Of a stretch of 64,000 nt of DNA, positions 8,727 through 17,324 are shown piece after piece. A program made the translations under genes and the position numbers. The notes beneath the pieces are model-generated. The model was given only the letters and a program-made list of their open reading frames with translations. It did not search any database and was not told the origin of the DNA. Every line of letters begins with the position of its first letter. The first letter of the stretch is position 1. The stretch is from Paraburkholderia aspalathi (GTDB lineage Bacteria > Pseudomonadota > Gammaproteobacteria > Burkholderiales > Burkholderiaceae): assembly GCF_900116445.1 (NCBI RefSeq), contig NZ_FPBH01000007.1, positions 124,001 through 188,000 of the forward strand, written 5' to 3'.

Positions 8727-9646
8727 ACGCGCCGGCCACATCTCACACCACCGCGTCATACGACAGCGCCGCGGACGGCTACAACTTCGCCTACCTCGAC
8801 GAACAGACCAAGCGCATGCTGCGCCGCGCGTTGCTCAAGGCCGTCGCGGTGCCGGGCTATCAGGTGCCGTTCGGCTCGCGGGAAATGCCCCTGCCGTACG
8901 GCTGGGGCACGGGCGGCATTCAGGTGACCGCGGCGATCATCGGCAGCAACGATACGCTGAAGGTCATCGATCAGGGTTCCGACGAAACCACTAACGCGGT
9001 CAACATCCGCCGCTTCTTCGCGCGCACCACGGGCGTGGCAACCACGCGCCGCACGACGGAAGCGACGATCATCCAGACACGTCACCGGATTCCGGAAGCG
9101 CCGCTCACCGACAAGCAGATTCTGGTCTATCAGGTGCCGATGCCCGAGCCGCTATACAGGCTGGAACCGCGCGCCACGGAATGCAAGAAGCTGCACGCAC
9201 TGGCTGATTACGGGTTGATCAGCGTGAAGCTGTACGAGGACATCGTGCATCACGGCAGTATCGCCACCACGTACGACTACCCGGTGATCGTCAACAACCG
9301 CTATCTGAGTTCGCCGTCGCCGATTCCGAAGTTCGACAACCCGAAGATGCATATGAACCCCGCGCTGCAATTGTTCGGCGCCGGCCGCGAACGGCGCATT
9401 CACGCAATCCCGCCATACACCCCCGTGCGCAGTCTCGACTTCGACGATCACCCGTTCGAAGTTCAGAAGTGGCAGCATGCGTGCGCGCTGTGCGGATCGA
9501 CGGAAAGCTTCCTCGACGAAATGATCGTCGACGACGCCGGCAAGCGCATGTTCGTCTGCTCGGATAGCGACTACTGCCACGAACGCCGCGGCGATCAGGA
9601 TCTCGAGCTGCCGGCATACGAAGCGCGCAAAGGAGAAACCACATGA
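8723..9646 (+). CDS. phnJ: Carbon-phosphorus lyase PhnJ (radical SAM)
   Basis: A 307-residue catalytic C-P lyase subunit that uses an iron-sulfur cluster and S-adenosylmethionine to cleave alkyl phosphonates, giving an alkane and a cyclic ribose phosphate. The unusual cysteine motif is present as C254-x2-C257-x21-C279-x5-C285, the spacing expected for PhnJ. The glycine-rich stretch YGWGTGGIQ at 59-67 contains the glycyl-radical region. The start overlaps phnI and the stop overlaps phnK, each by four bases (ATGA). Nothing suggests inactivation. Confidence 0.95.
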   Translation: MNAPATSHTTASYDSAADGYNFAYLDEQTKRMLRRALLKAVAVPGYQVPFGSREMPLPYGWGTGGIQVTAAIIGSNDTLKVIDQGSDETTNAVNIRRFFARTTGVATTRRTTEATIIQTRHRIPEAPLTDKQILVYQVPMPEPLYRLEPRATECKKLHALADYGLISVKLYEDIVHHGSIATTYDYPVIVNNRYLSSPSPIPKFDNPKMHMNPALQLFGAGRERRIHAIPPYTPVRSLDFDDHPFEVQKWQHACALCGSTESFLDEMIVDDAGKRMFVCSDSDYCHERRGDQDLELPAYEARKGETT

Positions 9647-10413
9647 CGCCGCTGTTGAGCGCCCGCTCGCTCACCAAACAATTTGGCGGCCGCAACGGCT
9701 GCAGGAACGTCAGCTTCGATCTGTATCCGGGCGAAGTGCTGTGCATCGTCGGCGAATCCGGCTCGGGCAAGACCACGCTGCTCAATGCGCTCGCGCTGAA
9801 AACCGAAACCGATAGCGGCTCGCTCCACTACACGGCCACGCATGGCGAAAAGCTCGATCTGCTCGCCCTGTCCGAACCGCGCCGGCGCCTGTTGATGCGC
9901 ACCGAGTGGGGCTTCGTGCAGCAGAATCCGCGCGACGGCCTGCGCAGCGGCGTCTCCGCCGGCGCGAATATCGGCGAGCCTTTGATGGCTGTCGGCGCAC
10001 GCCATTACGGCGACATTCGCCACACTGCAACGCAGTGGATGGAACGCGTCGAACTCGATGCCACCCGCATCGACGAATTTCCCGCGGCGTTTTCCGGCGG
10101 CATGCAACAGCGTTTGCAGATCGCCCGCAATCTTGTCACCGGTCCGCGCCTTGTTTTCATGGACGAGCCGACCGCCGGTCTCGACGTCTCGGTGCAGGCG
10201 CGTCTGCTCGATTTGCTGCGCACGTTGACGTCCACGCTGCATCTGTCGGTGCTGATCGTCACGCACGATATCGGCGTGGCGCGGCTGCTCGCGCATCGTT
10301 TGATGGTCATGCAAGGCGGCGAAGTGGTCGAGTCGGGCCTGACGGACCAGGTGCTCGACGATCCGCAGCATCCGTACACGCAAACGCTGGTTTCCTCGGT
10401 TCTGCCGGTTTGA
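9643..10413 (+). CDS. phnK: C-P lyase ABC-type ATPase PhnK
   Basis: A 256-residue ABC-ATPase-like subunit that binds the PhnGHIJ core. The Walker A motif GESGSGKTT is at residues 37-45, the signature is FSGGMQQRLQIAR and Walker B with the D-loop is LVFMDEPTAGLD; the H-loop is VTHDIG. The region resembles oligopeptide transporter ATPases, including the terminal HPYTQTL, as PhnK proteins do. A strong AAGGAG lies upstream inside the phnJ end, and the start overlaps the phnJ stop. Confidence 0.94.
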   Translation: MTPLLSARSLTKQFGGRNGCRNVSFDLYPGEVLCIVGESGSGKTTLLNALALKTETDSGSLHYTATHGEKLDLLALSEPRRRLLMRTEWGFVQQNPRDGLRSGVSAGANIGEPLMAVGARHYGDIRHTATQWMERVELDATRIDEFPAAFSGGMQQRLQIARNLVTGPRLVFMDEPTAGLDVSVQARLLDLLRTLTSTLHLSVLIVTHDIGVARLLAHRLMVMQGGEVVESGLTDQVLDDPQHPYTQTLVSSVLPV

Positions 10414-10421
10414 GGCTCACA

Positions 10422-11201
10422 ATGCGATCCATTGAAACAAGCACGGAATTCCACGCCACCGGACGCGCGTTCATCGAGAACAATGCATTGATGTTGCGCG
10501 CGGTCGGCATCGGCAAGACCTTTACGCTGCACGGCCAGGGCGGCGTGCAGATCGAAGCGCTCGCGGGCGTGTCGCTCGATGTCGAGCGCGGCGAGTGCGT
10601 CGTGCTGATCGGACCTTCTGGCGCGGGCAAGAGCACGCTGCTGCGCTGTCTGTACGGCAACTACCTGGCCAGCGCGGGCTCGATTGCCATTCGCGATGCG
10701 GCGGCGGATAACGGCCTGCCGGTGTCGATCACCGGCGCCGAGCCGCACGACGTGTTGCGCCTGCGCCGCGGCGTGGTCGGCTACGTCAGCCAGTTTCTGC
10801 GCGTGATTCCGCGCGTGCCGACGCTGACGCTCGTCGCCGAACCGCTGCTGTCGCGCGGCGTGGCCGAAGACGAAGCCCGTGCACGTGCGGCAGCCCTACT
10901 GGCGAGATTGAACGTGCCCGAGCGGTTGTGGTCGCTCGCGCCCGCCACCTTCTCCGGTGGCGAACAGCAGCGCGTGAACATCGCCCGCGGTTTGATCGCT
11001 GAGCATCCGCTGCTGTTGCTCGACGAACCCACGGCCTCGCTCGACGCGGAGAACCGCGACGTGGTTGCCGATCTGATCGTCGAAGCGCGCGAGCGCGGCG
11101 CGGCGATCGTCGGCATCTTTCACGACGAAGAAACCCGCAACAAGGTGGCCACACGCCGTCTTGAACTCCAGCCGCCGTTGCGTCCGCAGTTGCATCACTA
11201 A
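10422..11201 (+). CDS. phnL: C-P lyase ABC-type ATPase PhnL
   Basis: A 259-residue PhnL ATPase, needed with PhnG, PhnH and PhnI for the nucleophilic attack on ATP by phosphonate. Walker A is GPSGAGKST, the signature FSGGEQQRVNIARGL and Walker B LLLLDEPTASLD; FHDEETR replaces a typical switch region. It starts eight bases after phnK. A longer frame runs upstream through phnK in another phase, but homology begins at about residue 15 of this ATG, so that extension is rejected. Confidence 0.93.
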   Translation: MRSIETSTEFHATGRAFIENNALMLRAVGIGKTFTLHGQGGVQIEALAGVSLDVERGECVVLIGPSGAGKSTLLRCLYGNYLASAGSIAIRDAAADNGLPVSITGAEPHDVLRLRRGVVGYVSQFLRVIPRVPTLTLVAEPLLSRGVAEDEARARAAALLARLNVPERLWSLAPATFSGGEQQRVNIARGLIAEHPLLLLDEPTASLDAENRDVVADLIVEARERGAAIVGIFHDEETRNKVATRRLELQPPLRPQLHH

Positions 11202-11307
11202 CTGACACGAAACGGCACTAAACTGAACCACTGAGCTGAAACATTGAGTCGAGCACCACATCGAAACACAGCGGTGCAACACTCAGGACAGACTACGGAG
11301 CAAGTCG

Positions 11308-12441
11308 ATGTTGATCAGGAACGCTCGCATCGTGACGCGAGACGAAGTATTTACCGGTGTCGTACGCATCGAAGACGGCGTGATTCGCGACGTCGAGCGT
11401 GGCACGACCTCGGCGCGCGAAGCGGAAGATTGGGAAGGCGACTATCTGTTGCCGGGTCTGATCGAACTGCACACGGACAACCTCGAGAAGCACCTGGCGC
11501 CGCGTCCGGGCGTGCAGTGGAATACCGACGCCGCCTTCGTGATTCACGACGCGCAAGTGGCGGCGGCCGGCATCACCACGGTGTTCGACGCCCTCGCAAT
11601 CGGTTCGCGCTCGAACGTAGGGCTGCGCGGCCGCGATCTGCAGACCCAGTGCGCCGAATCCCTCGCGCGCTTCTCGGAGCGCAAGCTGCTGCGCGCCGAA
11701 CACTTTCTGCATCTGCGCTGCGAAATCGCCACGGCCGACGTAGTCGAGGTATTCGATTCGTTGTGCGGGCATCCGTTGCTGCGGCTCGCCTCGGTAATGG
11801 ATCACACGCCCGGCCAACGTCAATGGCACGACCGCGAGCAATGGCGCCGTTTCCAGGAGCGCAATGGCAAGCTGAGCGACGAACACGTGGCGACCGCGCT
11901 GGCCGAACTGTCCGTGGAACAGGAACGTTACGCCGACGCACACCGCCACGAGATCGTTGCGCGTTGTAACCGGCTCGGCATTCCGGTGGCGAGCCATGAC
12001 GACACGCTGATCGAGCACATCGAACAGGCCAAGGCCGAAGGCATCGTGCTGGCCGAATTCCCGACTACCCGCATCGCCGCCGAGGCGGCACGCGAGCACG
12101 GCATTTCGACCATCATGGGGGCGCCGAATATCGTGCGCGGCGGCTCGCATTCGGGCAACGTGTCGGCCCTCGAACTGGCGAAGGCAGGCTTGCTCGATAT
12201 CCTGTCCTCGGATTACGTGCCGTCCAGTTTGATGACGGCAGTGTTCGATCTGGTTAGCAAGGCCGGTTGGACGCTGCCGCGCGCCATGGCGACGGTTTCC
12301 GCCGAGCCGGCTCGTACGGCAGGCCTGCATGACCGCGGGGCGATTGAAGCGGGTTTGCGCGCTGACTTCGTGCGCGTCACGATGCTCGACACGCTGCCGG
12401 TGCCGCGCGCGACATATCGCGCCGGAGCGCGGATCGTCTGA
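11308..12441 (+). CDS. phnM: Alpha-D-ribose 1-methylphosphonate 5-triphosphate diphosphatase PhnM
   Basis: A 377-residue amidohydrolase-superfamily enzyme that removes diphosphate from the ribose-phosphonate triphosphate before PhnJ acts. The metal-binding opening GLIELHTDNLEKH lies near residues 50-62; later conserved blocks are SHDDT, EFPTT, GAPNIVRGGSHSGN and LSSDYVPSSL. GGAG precedes the ATG at a good distance. It follows phnL after 106 bp and ends the rightward operon. The locus lacks phnP, so the final cyclic phosphate step must be done by another protein. Confidence 0.94.
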   Translation: MLIRNARIVTRDEVFTGVVRIEDGVIRDVERGTTSAREAEDWEGDYLLPGLIELHTDNLEKHLAPRPGVQWNTDAAFVIHDAQVAAAGITTVFDALAIGSRSNVGLRGRDLQTQCAESLARFSERKLLRAEHFLHLRCEIATADVVEVFDSLCGHPLLRLASVMDHTPGQRQWHDREQWRRFQERNGKLSDEHVATALAELSVEQERYADAHRHEIVARCNRLGIPVASHDDTLIEHIEQAKAEGIVLAEFPTTRIAAEAAREHGISTIMGAPNIVRGGSHSGNVSALELAKAGLLDILSSDYVPSSLMTAVFDLVSKAGWTLPRAMATVSAEPARTAGLHDRGAIEAGLRADFVRVTMLDTLPVPRATYRAGARIV

Positions 12442-12449
12442 TGAAGTTG

Positions 12450-12740
12450 TCAGGCCTCGCTGGTGACGGGCAGCAGCGGTTCGACCGCGGCCCAGCGCGT
12501 CCAGCGGGGTGTCTGGTCAGGTGCTTCGACGCGCAAGGTGCGCGAGCCGTCACCGAAAACCAGGGATTCGATATTGAATGCGCTCCCCTCTTCAATGCCG
12601 GCGTCGCGTACGTGACCGGATTGGTAGGTGAAACTGAGATTGCCTTCGCGCAACAACTCGAGGTAGGTGTCGAAGTCGGTCGTTGATGAACGTTTGTCCC
12701 AGCGGTTCAGGAGGGTCGCGGCGATTTCGGCGTCGTACAT
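12450..12740 (-). CDS. Conserved small protein of unknown function
   Basis: A 96-residue soluble protein that I do not recognise. It is acidic, has no signal peptide or membrane segment, and a GAGG ribosome binding site lies upstream of its ATG. It is convergent with phnM, with only eight bases between the two stops, and divergent from the glycosyltransferase gene. A mix of predicted helix in the first 35 residues and strand-like stretches afterwards suggests a small folded domain. Confidence 0.6.
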   Translation of the reverse strand: MYDAEIAATLLNRWDKRSSTTDFDTYLELLREGNLSFTYQSGHVRDAGIEEGSAFNIESLVFGDGSRTLRVEAPDQTPRWTRWAAVEPLLPVTSEA

Positions 12741-12835
12741 TTTGTACCTCTCTGGGCGTAAGCCGTGTCCCGACTATAGCTGAAAAACAAGCATCGTGCT
12801 GCAATGCACCATTGTTGATCTTTACGGCCCTTTAC

Positions 12836-13606
12836 ATGACCGCTCGCGCCCCGCTCAGACCGCCTCCACGAATCTCCTGCGTCATTTGCGCGTACAACGA
12901 AGCGCCCCGCATCGGCACGGTGCTGGCCGTGGCCTGCGCGCATCCTTTGCTCGGCGAAGTCATCGTGGTGGATGACGGTTCGACCGATGGCACCGCGGAC
13001 GTGGTCGAGCGTTTCGCGTCGGCGCGGCTGATCCGGTGCGCCGAGAATCGCGGTAAAAGCGCCGCGATGGCAGCCGGAATCGCCGCCGCGCGTGGCGAAC
13101 TGCTAATGCTGCTCGATGCCGACCTGAAGGGACTGACCGCCGAGAGCATCAGCGCGCTCGCCCTGCCCGTCCTGCAAGGCAGAGCGCAAGTAAGCATGAG
13201 CCTGCGTCAGAACAGCCTGCTCGCATTCCGCGCCATCGGCCTCGATTTCGTCTCCGGCGAGCGCGTGGTCAAAAAAGCGCTGCTCAGCGAAGTGCTGCAG
13301 GAGGTTCACGGCTTGCCGCGCTTCGGGGTCGAAGTGTTCATGAACCGCCGCATCATCGCGCGCCGTCTGCCGATTGCAGTGACGCACTGGCCACACGTCA
13401 CGCAGGCCCGCAAAACCGAGAAACTCGGCTACTGGAGGGGCATGCGTGCGGAATGGCGCATGATCGCGGACCTCCTGAAAGCGGTCTATCCGCTCGCGCT
13501 GATTTCACAGACCTTTCAAATGCTTCGCTTACGCAGTGAGCAGGACTCACGCGCGAGTTTTGCGGCACGCATGCGCAAAGTGCCGGACACCGATAGTGCG
13601 CGCTGA
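12836..13606 (+). CDS. Family 2 glycosyltransferase
   Basis: A 256-residue GT-A fold glycosyltransferase. The N-terminus reads SCVICAYNEAPRIGTVL, with nucleotide-binding VVDDGSTDGTADV near 45-57 and LLDADLKG near 95-102 as the DxD-type metal site. There is no clear transmembrane helix, so it is probably cytosolic or peripheral. ATG 12836 is used because the in-frame extension further upstream has no family character. It is convergent with a YbhN-like membrane protein; such pairs can act in lipid or polysaccharide modification, but the acceptor is unknown. Confidence 0.85.
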   Translation: MTARAPLRPPPRISCVICAYNEAPRIGTVLAVACAHPLLGEVIVVDDGSTDGTADVVERFASARLIRCAENRGKSAAMAAGIAAARGELLMLLDADLKGLTAESISALALPVLQGRAQVSMSLRQNSLLAFRAIGLDFVSGERVVKKALLSEVLQEVHGLPRFGVEVFMNRRIIARRLPIAVTHWPHVTQARKTEKLGYWRGMRAEWRMIADLLKAVYPLALISQTFQMLRLRSEQDSRASFAARMRKVPDTDSAR

Positions 13607-13672
13607 AGCGCTTACCGAAGTTGGCTAGCGCCGTGAGCCGTACGGTGCCATTGAAACCCGGCCCGCGAGGTT

Positions 13673-14737
13673 TCAGTCAGCGGCCGATAATGGATTGCGC
13701 CCCCTCGTTGCAAGCGCAACAAAACCTGCCGCGCCCAGCACCAGCGGGCTGTAAAGCGTCGCGAAACGCCACAACACCAATGCCGTCGCGATGCCCGCGC
13801 GGGGCACCCAACTCGCGAATGCGGCAGCAAGAGCGATATCGCCGGTGCCACCGCCTGCGGGCACGCCGGTCCACAACGCGGCATGCAGCACGACGGCCTG
13901 CACGGCCAGAACGAAACCCAACGGCAAGCGGTAACCGAGTTCGCGCAAGATAAACCAGAGGGCGCCATAGCGCAGCAACCACTGCAGCGTGGTGAGCAGA
14001 CACAACGCAGCAAGCCGCCACTTGGGCACGGCGACCAATTCCAGCCATTGCCGGCGGACGCTATGGAAAAACCGGCTCAATCTCGCGCGGCGCTCGTTGA
14101 GCCAATGAACGCGCCGGCCAGCGGCGTCCAGTGCTGCAGCCACACGCCGGCGGTTCATCCAGCAGACGCCGATAAGGCATGTGGCGCTGGCCAGCCCGCC
14201 GAACACGAGCGGCGCGCTAGCGCGCGGAATCACTTGCGTCAGCGGCCCGAAGGCAAACACCAGGGAAATCGGTACGGCGCTCGTGAAGAACGCGAGATCG
14301 AGCGCCTGATCCGCGCCGACGACCGTCGTCGCCAGCGACCATGATGCCCCGGCGCGCTGCAGCAGGCCGATGTTGACGCCGTAGCCCGCCGCGCCCAACG
14401 GAGAAGCCAGGAATGCGAAATCGGTAGCCAGCGTGATGGCGAACGTGCGCAGGAAACTGATCCGGAAACCGAGCGCGGTCTGCATCAGATGCAGCTTGCC
14501 CGCCTTTGCCATCGCGCTGATCGCCGCACTCGCGGCAAGCGCGGCGAATACGCAGAGAGACACGTTACGCAGCCCGGCGAACGCCGCGTGCGAATTGAGA
14601 ACGAAAGGCGCGCCGACGGCGAGCCCGATACCGGCAAGCGCCACCAACACCGCCGCTTTACGCGTATGTGATCTGATCAACGAAGGCCTCAGCGAGTACA
14701 GCCTGGCCCTGCTTTCTCCGCACGATGCAGCATGCAT
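13673..14737 (-). CDS. YbhN/UPF0104-type integral membrane protein (LPG synthase transmembrane-like)
   Basis: A 354-residue polytopic inner-membrane protein with about eight hydrophobic helices. The block SPLGAAGYGVNIGLLQRAGAS and the late GVPAGGGTGDIALAAAFASW segment match the membrane domain shared with lysylphosphatidylglycerol synthases; the soluble aminoacyltransferase domain is absent. The role is unknown and may be lipid flipping. It follows the transglycosylase gene on the same strand after 72 bp, and faces the glycosyltransferase gene tail to tail. Confidence 0.75.
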   Translation of the reverse strand: MHAASCGESRARLYSLRPSLIRSHTRKAAVLVALAGIGLAVGAPFVLNSHAAFAGLRNVSLCVFAALAASAAISAMAKAGKLHLMQTALGFRISFLRTFAITLATDFAFLASPLGAAGYGVNIGLLQRAGASWSLATTVVGADQALDLAFFTSAVPISLVFAFGPLTQVIPRASAPLVFGGLASATCLIGVCWMNRRRVAAALDAAGRRVHWLNERRARLSRFFHSVRRQWLELVAVPKWRLAALCLLTTLQWLLRYGALWFILRELGYRLPLGFVLAVQAVVLHAALWTGVPAGGGTGDIALAAAFASWVPRAGIATALVLWRFATLYSPLVLGAAGFVALATRGRNPLSAAD

Positions 14738-14809
14738 GAGGCTGCGCGGTGCGTGAAATCAAGGCCGTCCGGGGCCTCATGATAACCACGCGACACTGCG
14801 TTTTCGTGA

Positions 14810-15277
14810 CTAGCGATCGGCGAGCAGCGATTGGTGCGCCGACGGCAACTGCCCCCATCCGACCAGCACCTGCTGGATGCTGCGGGCGTAGGCGTCGCGC
14901 TGCTTCGGAGTTTCCGAGTGGTATGCACCGATCGCGCGCCAGGTGTTGCCGTATTTGACCATCTTCTGCTTCAGCAGCCATGCGGCTACGTAGACGTTCA
15001 CACACGGATCGGTCAATGCGCGATGCGGCACGCCTTCGCGTGCGAGGTCGCCGAAATGAATCGAATTGATCTGCAACTGGCCGACGTCGATCGAACCGTT
15101 CGCGTTCTGGTGTATCGCGTCCGGGTCGCCCTTCGATTCGAACCATGCAACCGCGCGCAATACCCAGGGATTGACGCCCTGGTAGGCCGCGGCCTCATTG
15201 AAGCAATCGTCTGCCGCCTGGGCCGCGCCGCACATCGACAGCCACGCTAGCGCGGCACAGAAGAGTTTCAAGGACAC
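14810..15277 (-). CDS. Periplasmic lytic transglycosylase of the IagB/PilT/BfpH type
   Basis: A 155-residue SLT-domain protein with a signal peptide ending near AQAAD (residues 1-22). The catalytic glutamate is E47 in WFESKGDP, followed by the SLT block NANGSIDVGQLQINS and later AIGAYHSE. Such short transglycosylases usually open the peptidoglycan locally for pili or secretion machines. The start is GTG with GGAAGGA upstream. Two small exported proteins are encoded immediately upstream on the same strand, and the three look like one unit, though no pilin or secretion ATPase is nearby. Confidence 0.85.
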   Translation of the reverse strand: MSLKLFCAALAWLSMCGAAQAADDCFNEAAAYQGVNPWVLRAVAWFESKGDPDAIHQNANGSIDVGQLQINSIHFGDLAREGVPHRALTDPCVNVYVAAWLLKQKMVKYGNTWRAIGAYHSETPKQRDAYARSIQQVLVGWGQLPSAHQSLLADR

Positions 15278-15333
15278 GATTCATCCTTCCGCTTGATAGC
15301 GACAAAAATGATGAACTCCACGCCGCGGGCGAA

Positions 15334-15684
15334 TTACTTGGCCAACGCCAGATCGATTTGCCGTTGCACGGAGTCGAGGTACGTATGTGAAGCGTCGGAC
15401 ACGACGAGCCGGACTGCCGGCATCGGCGCTCCCCTGCGTTCCTGCGTCTGGATCGGCGCACGCGACTTCTTTCGATGCGTCGTCGGCTTCACCGGCAAAT
15501 CATCATCAGCGCCACTCGACGGCGGCAGCATCGTAAGCGTTGGCAACGGCGGATAAACCTTGTCCGCCGCCGGGGGAAACGTGGCAGGAAACGCGCCTGC
15601 CGACTGCAGATCCGTTCCCGGCTGGCCCGCAAAAGCAGGCGTGGCGAGCAGTGTGGCCACCGTCAGTAAGGTGATTCGAAACAT
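15334..15684 (-). CDS. Small secreted protein of unknown function
   Basis: A 116-residue protein with a clear signal peptide (cleavage after PAFA, residue 19 or so), a proline-rich middle and a basic stretch THRKKSRAP. I do not recognise a domain. ATG 15684 is chosen over the ATG at 15702 because AAGGAGG sits eight bases upstream. The upstream alternative overlaps the preceding lipoprotein gene. It shares a transcription unit with that lipoprotein and with the lytic transglycosylase, which suggests a joint envelope job. Confidence 0.6.
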   Translation of the reverse strand: MFRITLLTVATLLATPAFAGQPGTDLQSAGAFPATFPPAADKVYPPLPTLTMLPPSSGADDDLPVKPTTHRKKSRAPIQTQERRGAPMPAVRLVVSDASHTYLDSVQRQIDLALAK

Positions 15685-15698
15685 CGCGATGGCCTCCT

Positions 15699-16064
15699 TC
15701 ATTGCACCGTTCTGATCGACACGCTATAGGGCTGACCCAGGCCGGCGGTTCGATTCTCGAAGCTCACCTTCGACATGCGTTGCGCAGGCACACCCTTCCA
15801 TACTGCCTGGTTCAGGTACGCGAAATCCTGACCCAGCGCGGTGACCAGCACGACCGTGGATTGCGGTTGCGCGGCAGCCAGTGCGCCTGCCTTGGTCAGC
15901 ACGGCGGTGAGTTGCGGGTCATGCGCCCCGAGCGCATCCGGCGGAATCTCGAAGCTGATGACTTCGTTAGGCGCCTTGTCCGTGTGCGCGGCATTCTGCG
16001 CGGGCATCTGTGCGCACCCGGCCAGCGCGAGAACGGCTACAAAAAACCACACCTGTCGCTTCAC
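15699..16064 (-). CDS. Small lipoprotein of unknown function
   Basis: A 121-residue protein with a lipoprotein signal: the lipobox LAGC places the lipidated cysteine at residue 17. The rest has a possible mixed alpha/beta domain with no motif that I recognise. The start is GTG with GGAG upstream. Arrangement lipoprotein, small exported protein, lytic transglycosylase is reminiscent of parts of type IVb pilus operons (PilL lipoprotein and PilT transglycosylase of R64), but similarity is only in type and order. Confidence 0.6.
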   Translation of the reverse strand: MKRQVWFFVAVLALAGCAQMPAQNAAHTDKAPNEVISFEIPPDALGAHDPQLTAVLTKAGALAAAQPQSTVVLVTALGQDFAYLNQAVWKGVPAQRMSKVSFENRTAGLGQPYSVSIRTVQ

Positions 16065-16397
16065 ACCCGTCTCCAGTCAATCCCGTTGCTATAGAGTTGT
16101 TTTCGGCAGACGCGCGGGAAAAGTTGATAGGCCAAAAACGCGCCCGCGAAAATCAAAAAGAGTTACCTCAAGATCGGCGCAAACGATTGCTTCGACGCTC
16201 GATGAAGCGTCGAACGAGGCGAAGTTGCCTCGCGTTTGGAGGGGAATATTTGTATGAGGATTGTGGGCTGGAGAGGCCGCGGGACGGGGCTCTGCGGGTC
16301 ATGCATGAAGTTCGCTGACGGGCGCAGCGGGGATGCTACGCCCATGACAGTAATGTGGCCGTAAGCGAGCAAGCCGGCGGCCCGCCCGCAGATCGGC
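16065..16397. other. Intergenic region with two adjacent hairpins
   Basis: No gene is supported here. Two contiguous perfect inverted repeats lie at 16191-16214 (9-bp arms TTCGACGCT/AGCGTCGAA, 6-base loop) and 16215-16232 (6-bp arms CGAGGC/GCCTCG). Neither is followed by a T-run on either strand, so simple terminators are unlikely. The left part should hold the promoter of the leftward lipoprotein operon. Confidence 0.5.
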
Positions 16398-17228
16398 CTA
16401 AGTCGACAGCGGCACGCGCTCCGGTTCGTCCGCGTCGAACCACGCCGGATTGCGCTCCGCAATCGGACCAAGCGACACCAGAATCTCGCGCAGATGGCTG
16501 CGCATCGCTTCTTCAGCCGCGCCCGGATCGTGCGCGCGCAGGCCAGCCAGAATCTTCGCGTGCTGCTTGATCAGCAGATCGAGCGGCGATACCTCCGGCA
16601 AGCTCAGGTAGCGCACCCGGTCCATCTGCGCCTTGATGTCCTGAATCGTTTCCCATGCCGCCGTGCAATCGATCGCCTGGGCGATCGCATAATGAAACGC
16701 CTCGTCGAGCGCGAGGAAGGCGGCCGTATCGTTCGATTTCGCCGCAAGCTTCTGGTCGCGAAGGTTGTCGGCCAGCGCCTGCAATTGCTCGTCCGTGATC
16801 GACACGGCTGCCTTCTTCACCACCGCCGTCTCGATCGCTTCCCGAATGAAGCGCCCTTCCCGCACCTGACGCGGCGAAATGCGCTTCACGAAGGTGCCGC
16901 GCTGCGGCAATACCTGAAGCACACCCGCTTCGACCAACTTGATGAACGCCTCCCGCACCGGTTGCCGCGACACCTGAAACATGTCGGACACTTCCTTCTC
17001 AGAGAGCGGCGTGCCCGGCACCAGTTGACCAGCGAAAATTGCCTGACGCAGCGCACGGAAAATCTGCTTGCCGATCGGCTCATGCGAGTCGAACGAGACG
17101 CTGGCGGTCAGATCCGGTAGTTCGACACGCGCGCCGGCCTGCATGCTCACGCGACGCCTTGTGCGGGGTGCAAGCGTGGTGTCGGAGGAGAAAGAAGACG
17201 TGTTGGCGTGGAGGTTCTTGGTCGGCAT
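16398..17228 (-). CDS. GntR-family regulator with FCD domain, sugar-acid cluster
   Basis: A regulator of about 276 residues with a GntR winged helix (about 55-120; LSEKEVSDMFQVSRQPVREAF) and an FCD ligand domain with the metal-binding type FHYAIAQA and late HAKILAGL segments. Relatives control uronate and aldonate genes (UxuR, ExuR, LgoR type). Start choice is open: ATG 17228 gives a Ser/Thr-rich tail, and ATG 17144 would begin nearer the domain. It is the last gene of the leftward cluster that includes mannonate dehydratase, so autoregulation is likely. Confidence 0.88.
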   Translation of the reverse strand: MPTKNLHANTSSFSSDTTLAPRTRRRVSMQAGARVELPDLTASVSFDSHEPIGKQIFRALRQAIFAGQLVPGTPLSEKEVSDMFQVSRQPVREAFIKLVEAGVLQVLPQRGTFVKRISPRQVREGRFIREAIETAVVKKAAVSITDEQLQALADNLRDQKLAAKSNDTAAFLALDEAFHYAIAQAIDCTAAWETIQDIKAQMDRVRYLSLPEVSPLDLLIKQHAKILAGLRAHDPGAAEEAMRSHLREILVSLGPIAERNPAWFDADEPERVPLST

Positions 17229-17324
17229 CGGGTAACGCAGCGAATAGCAACGAATGAATTGCGACAGAGACGGCACACACCATGAATACCCACCAGCATA
17301 TCCACTAAAGTGTGCCGCACCATA

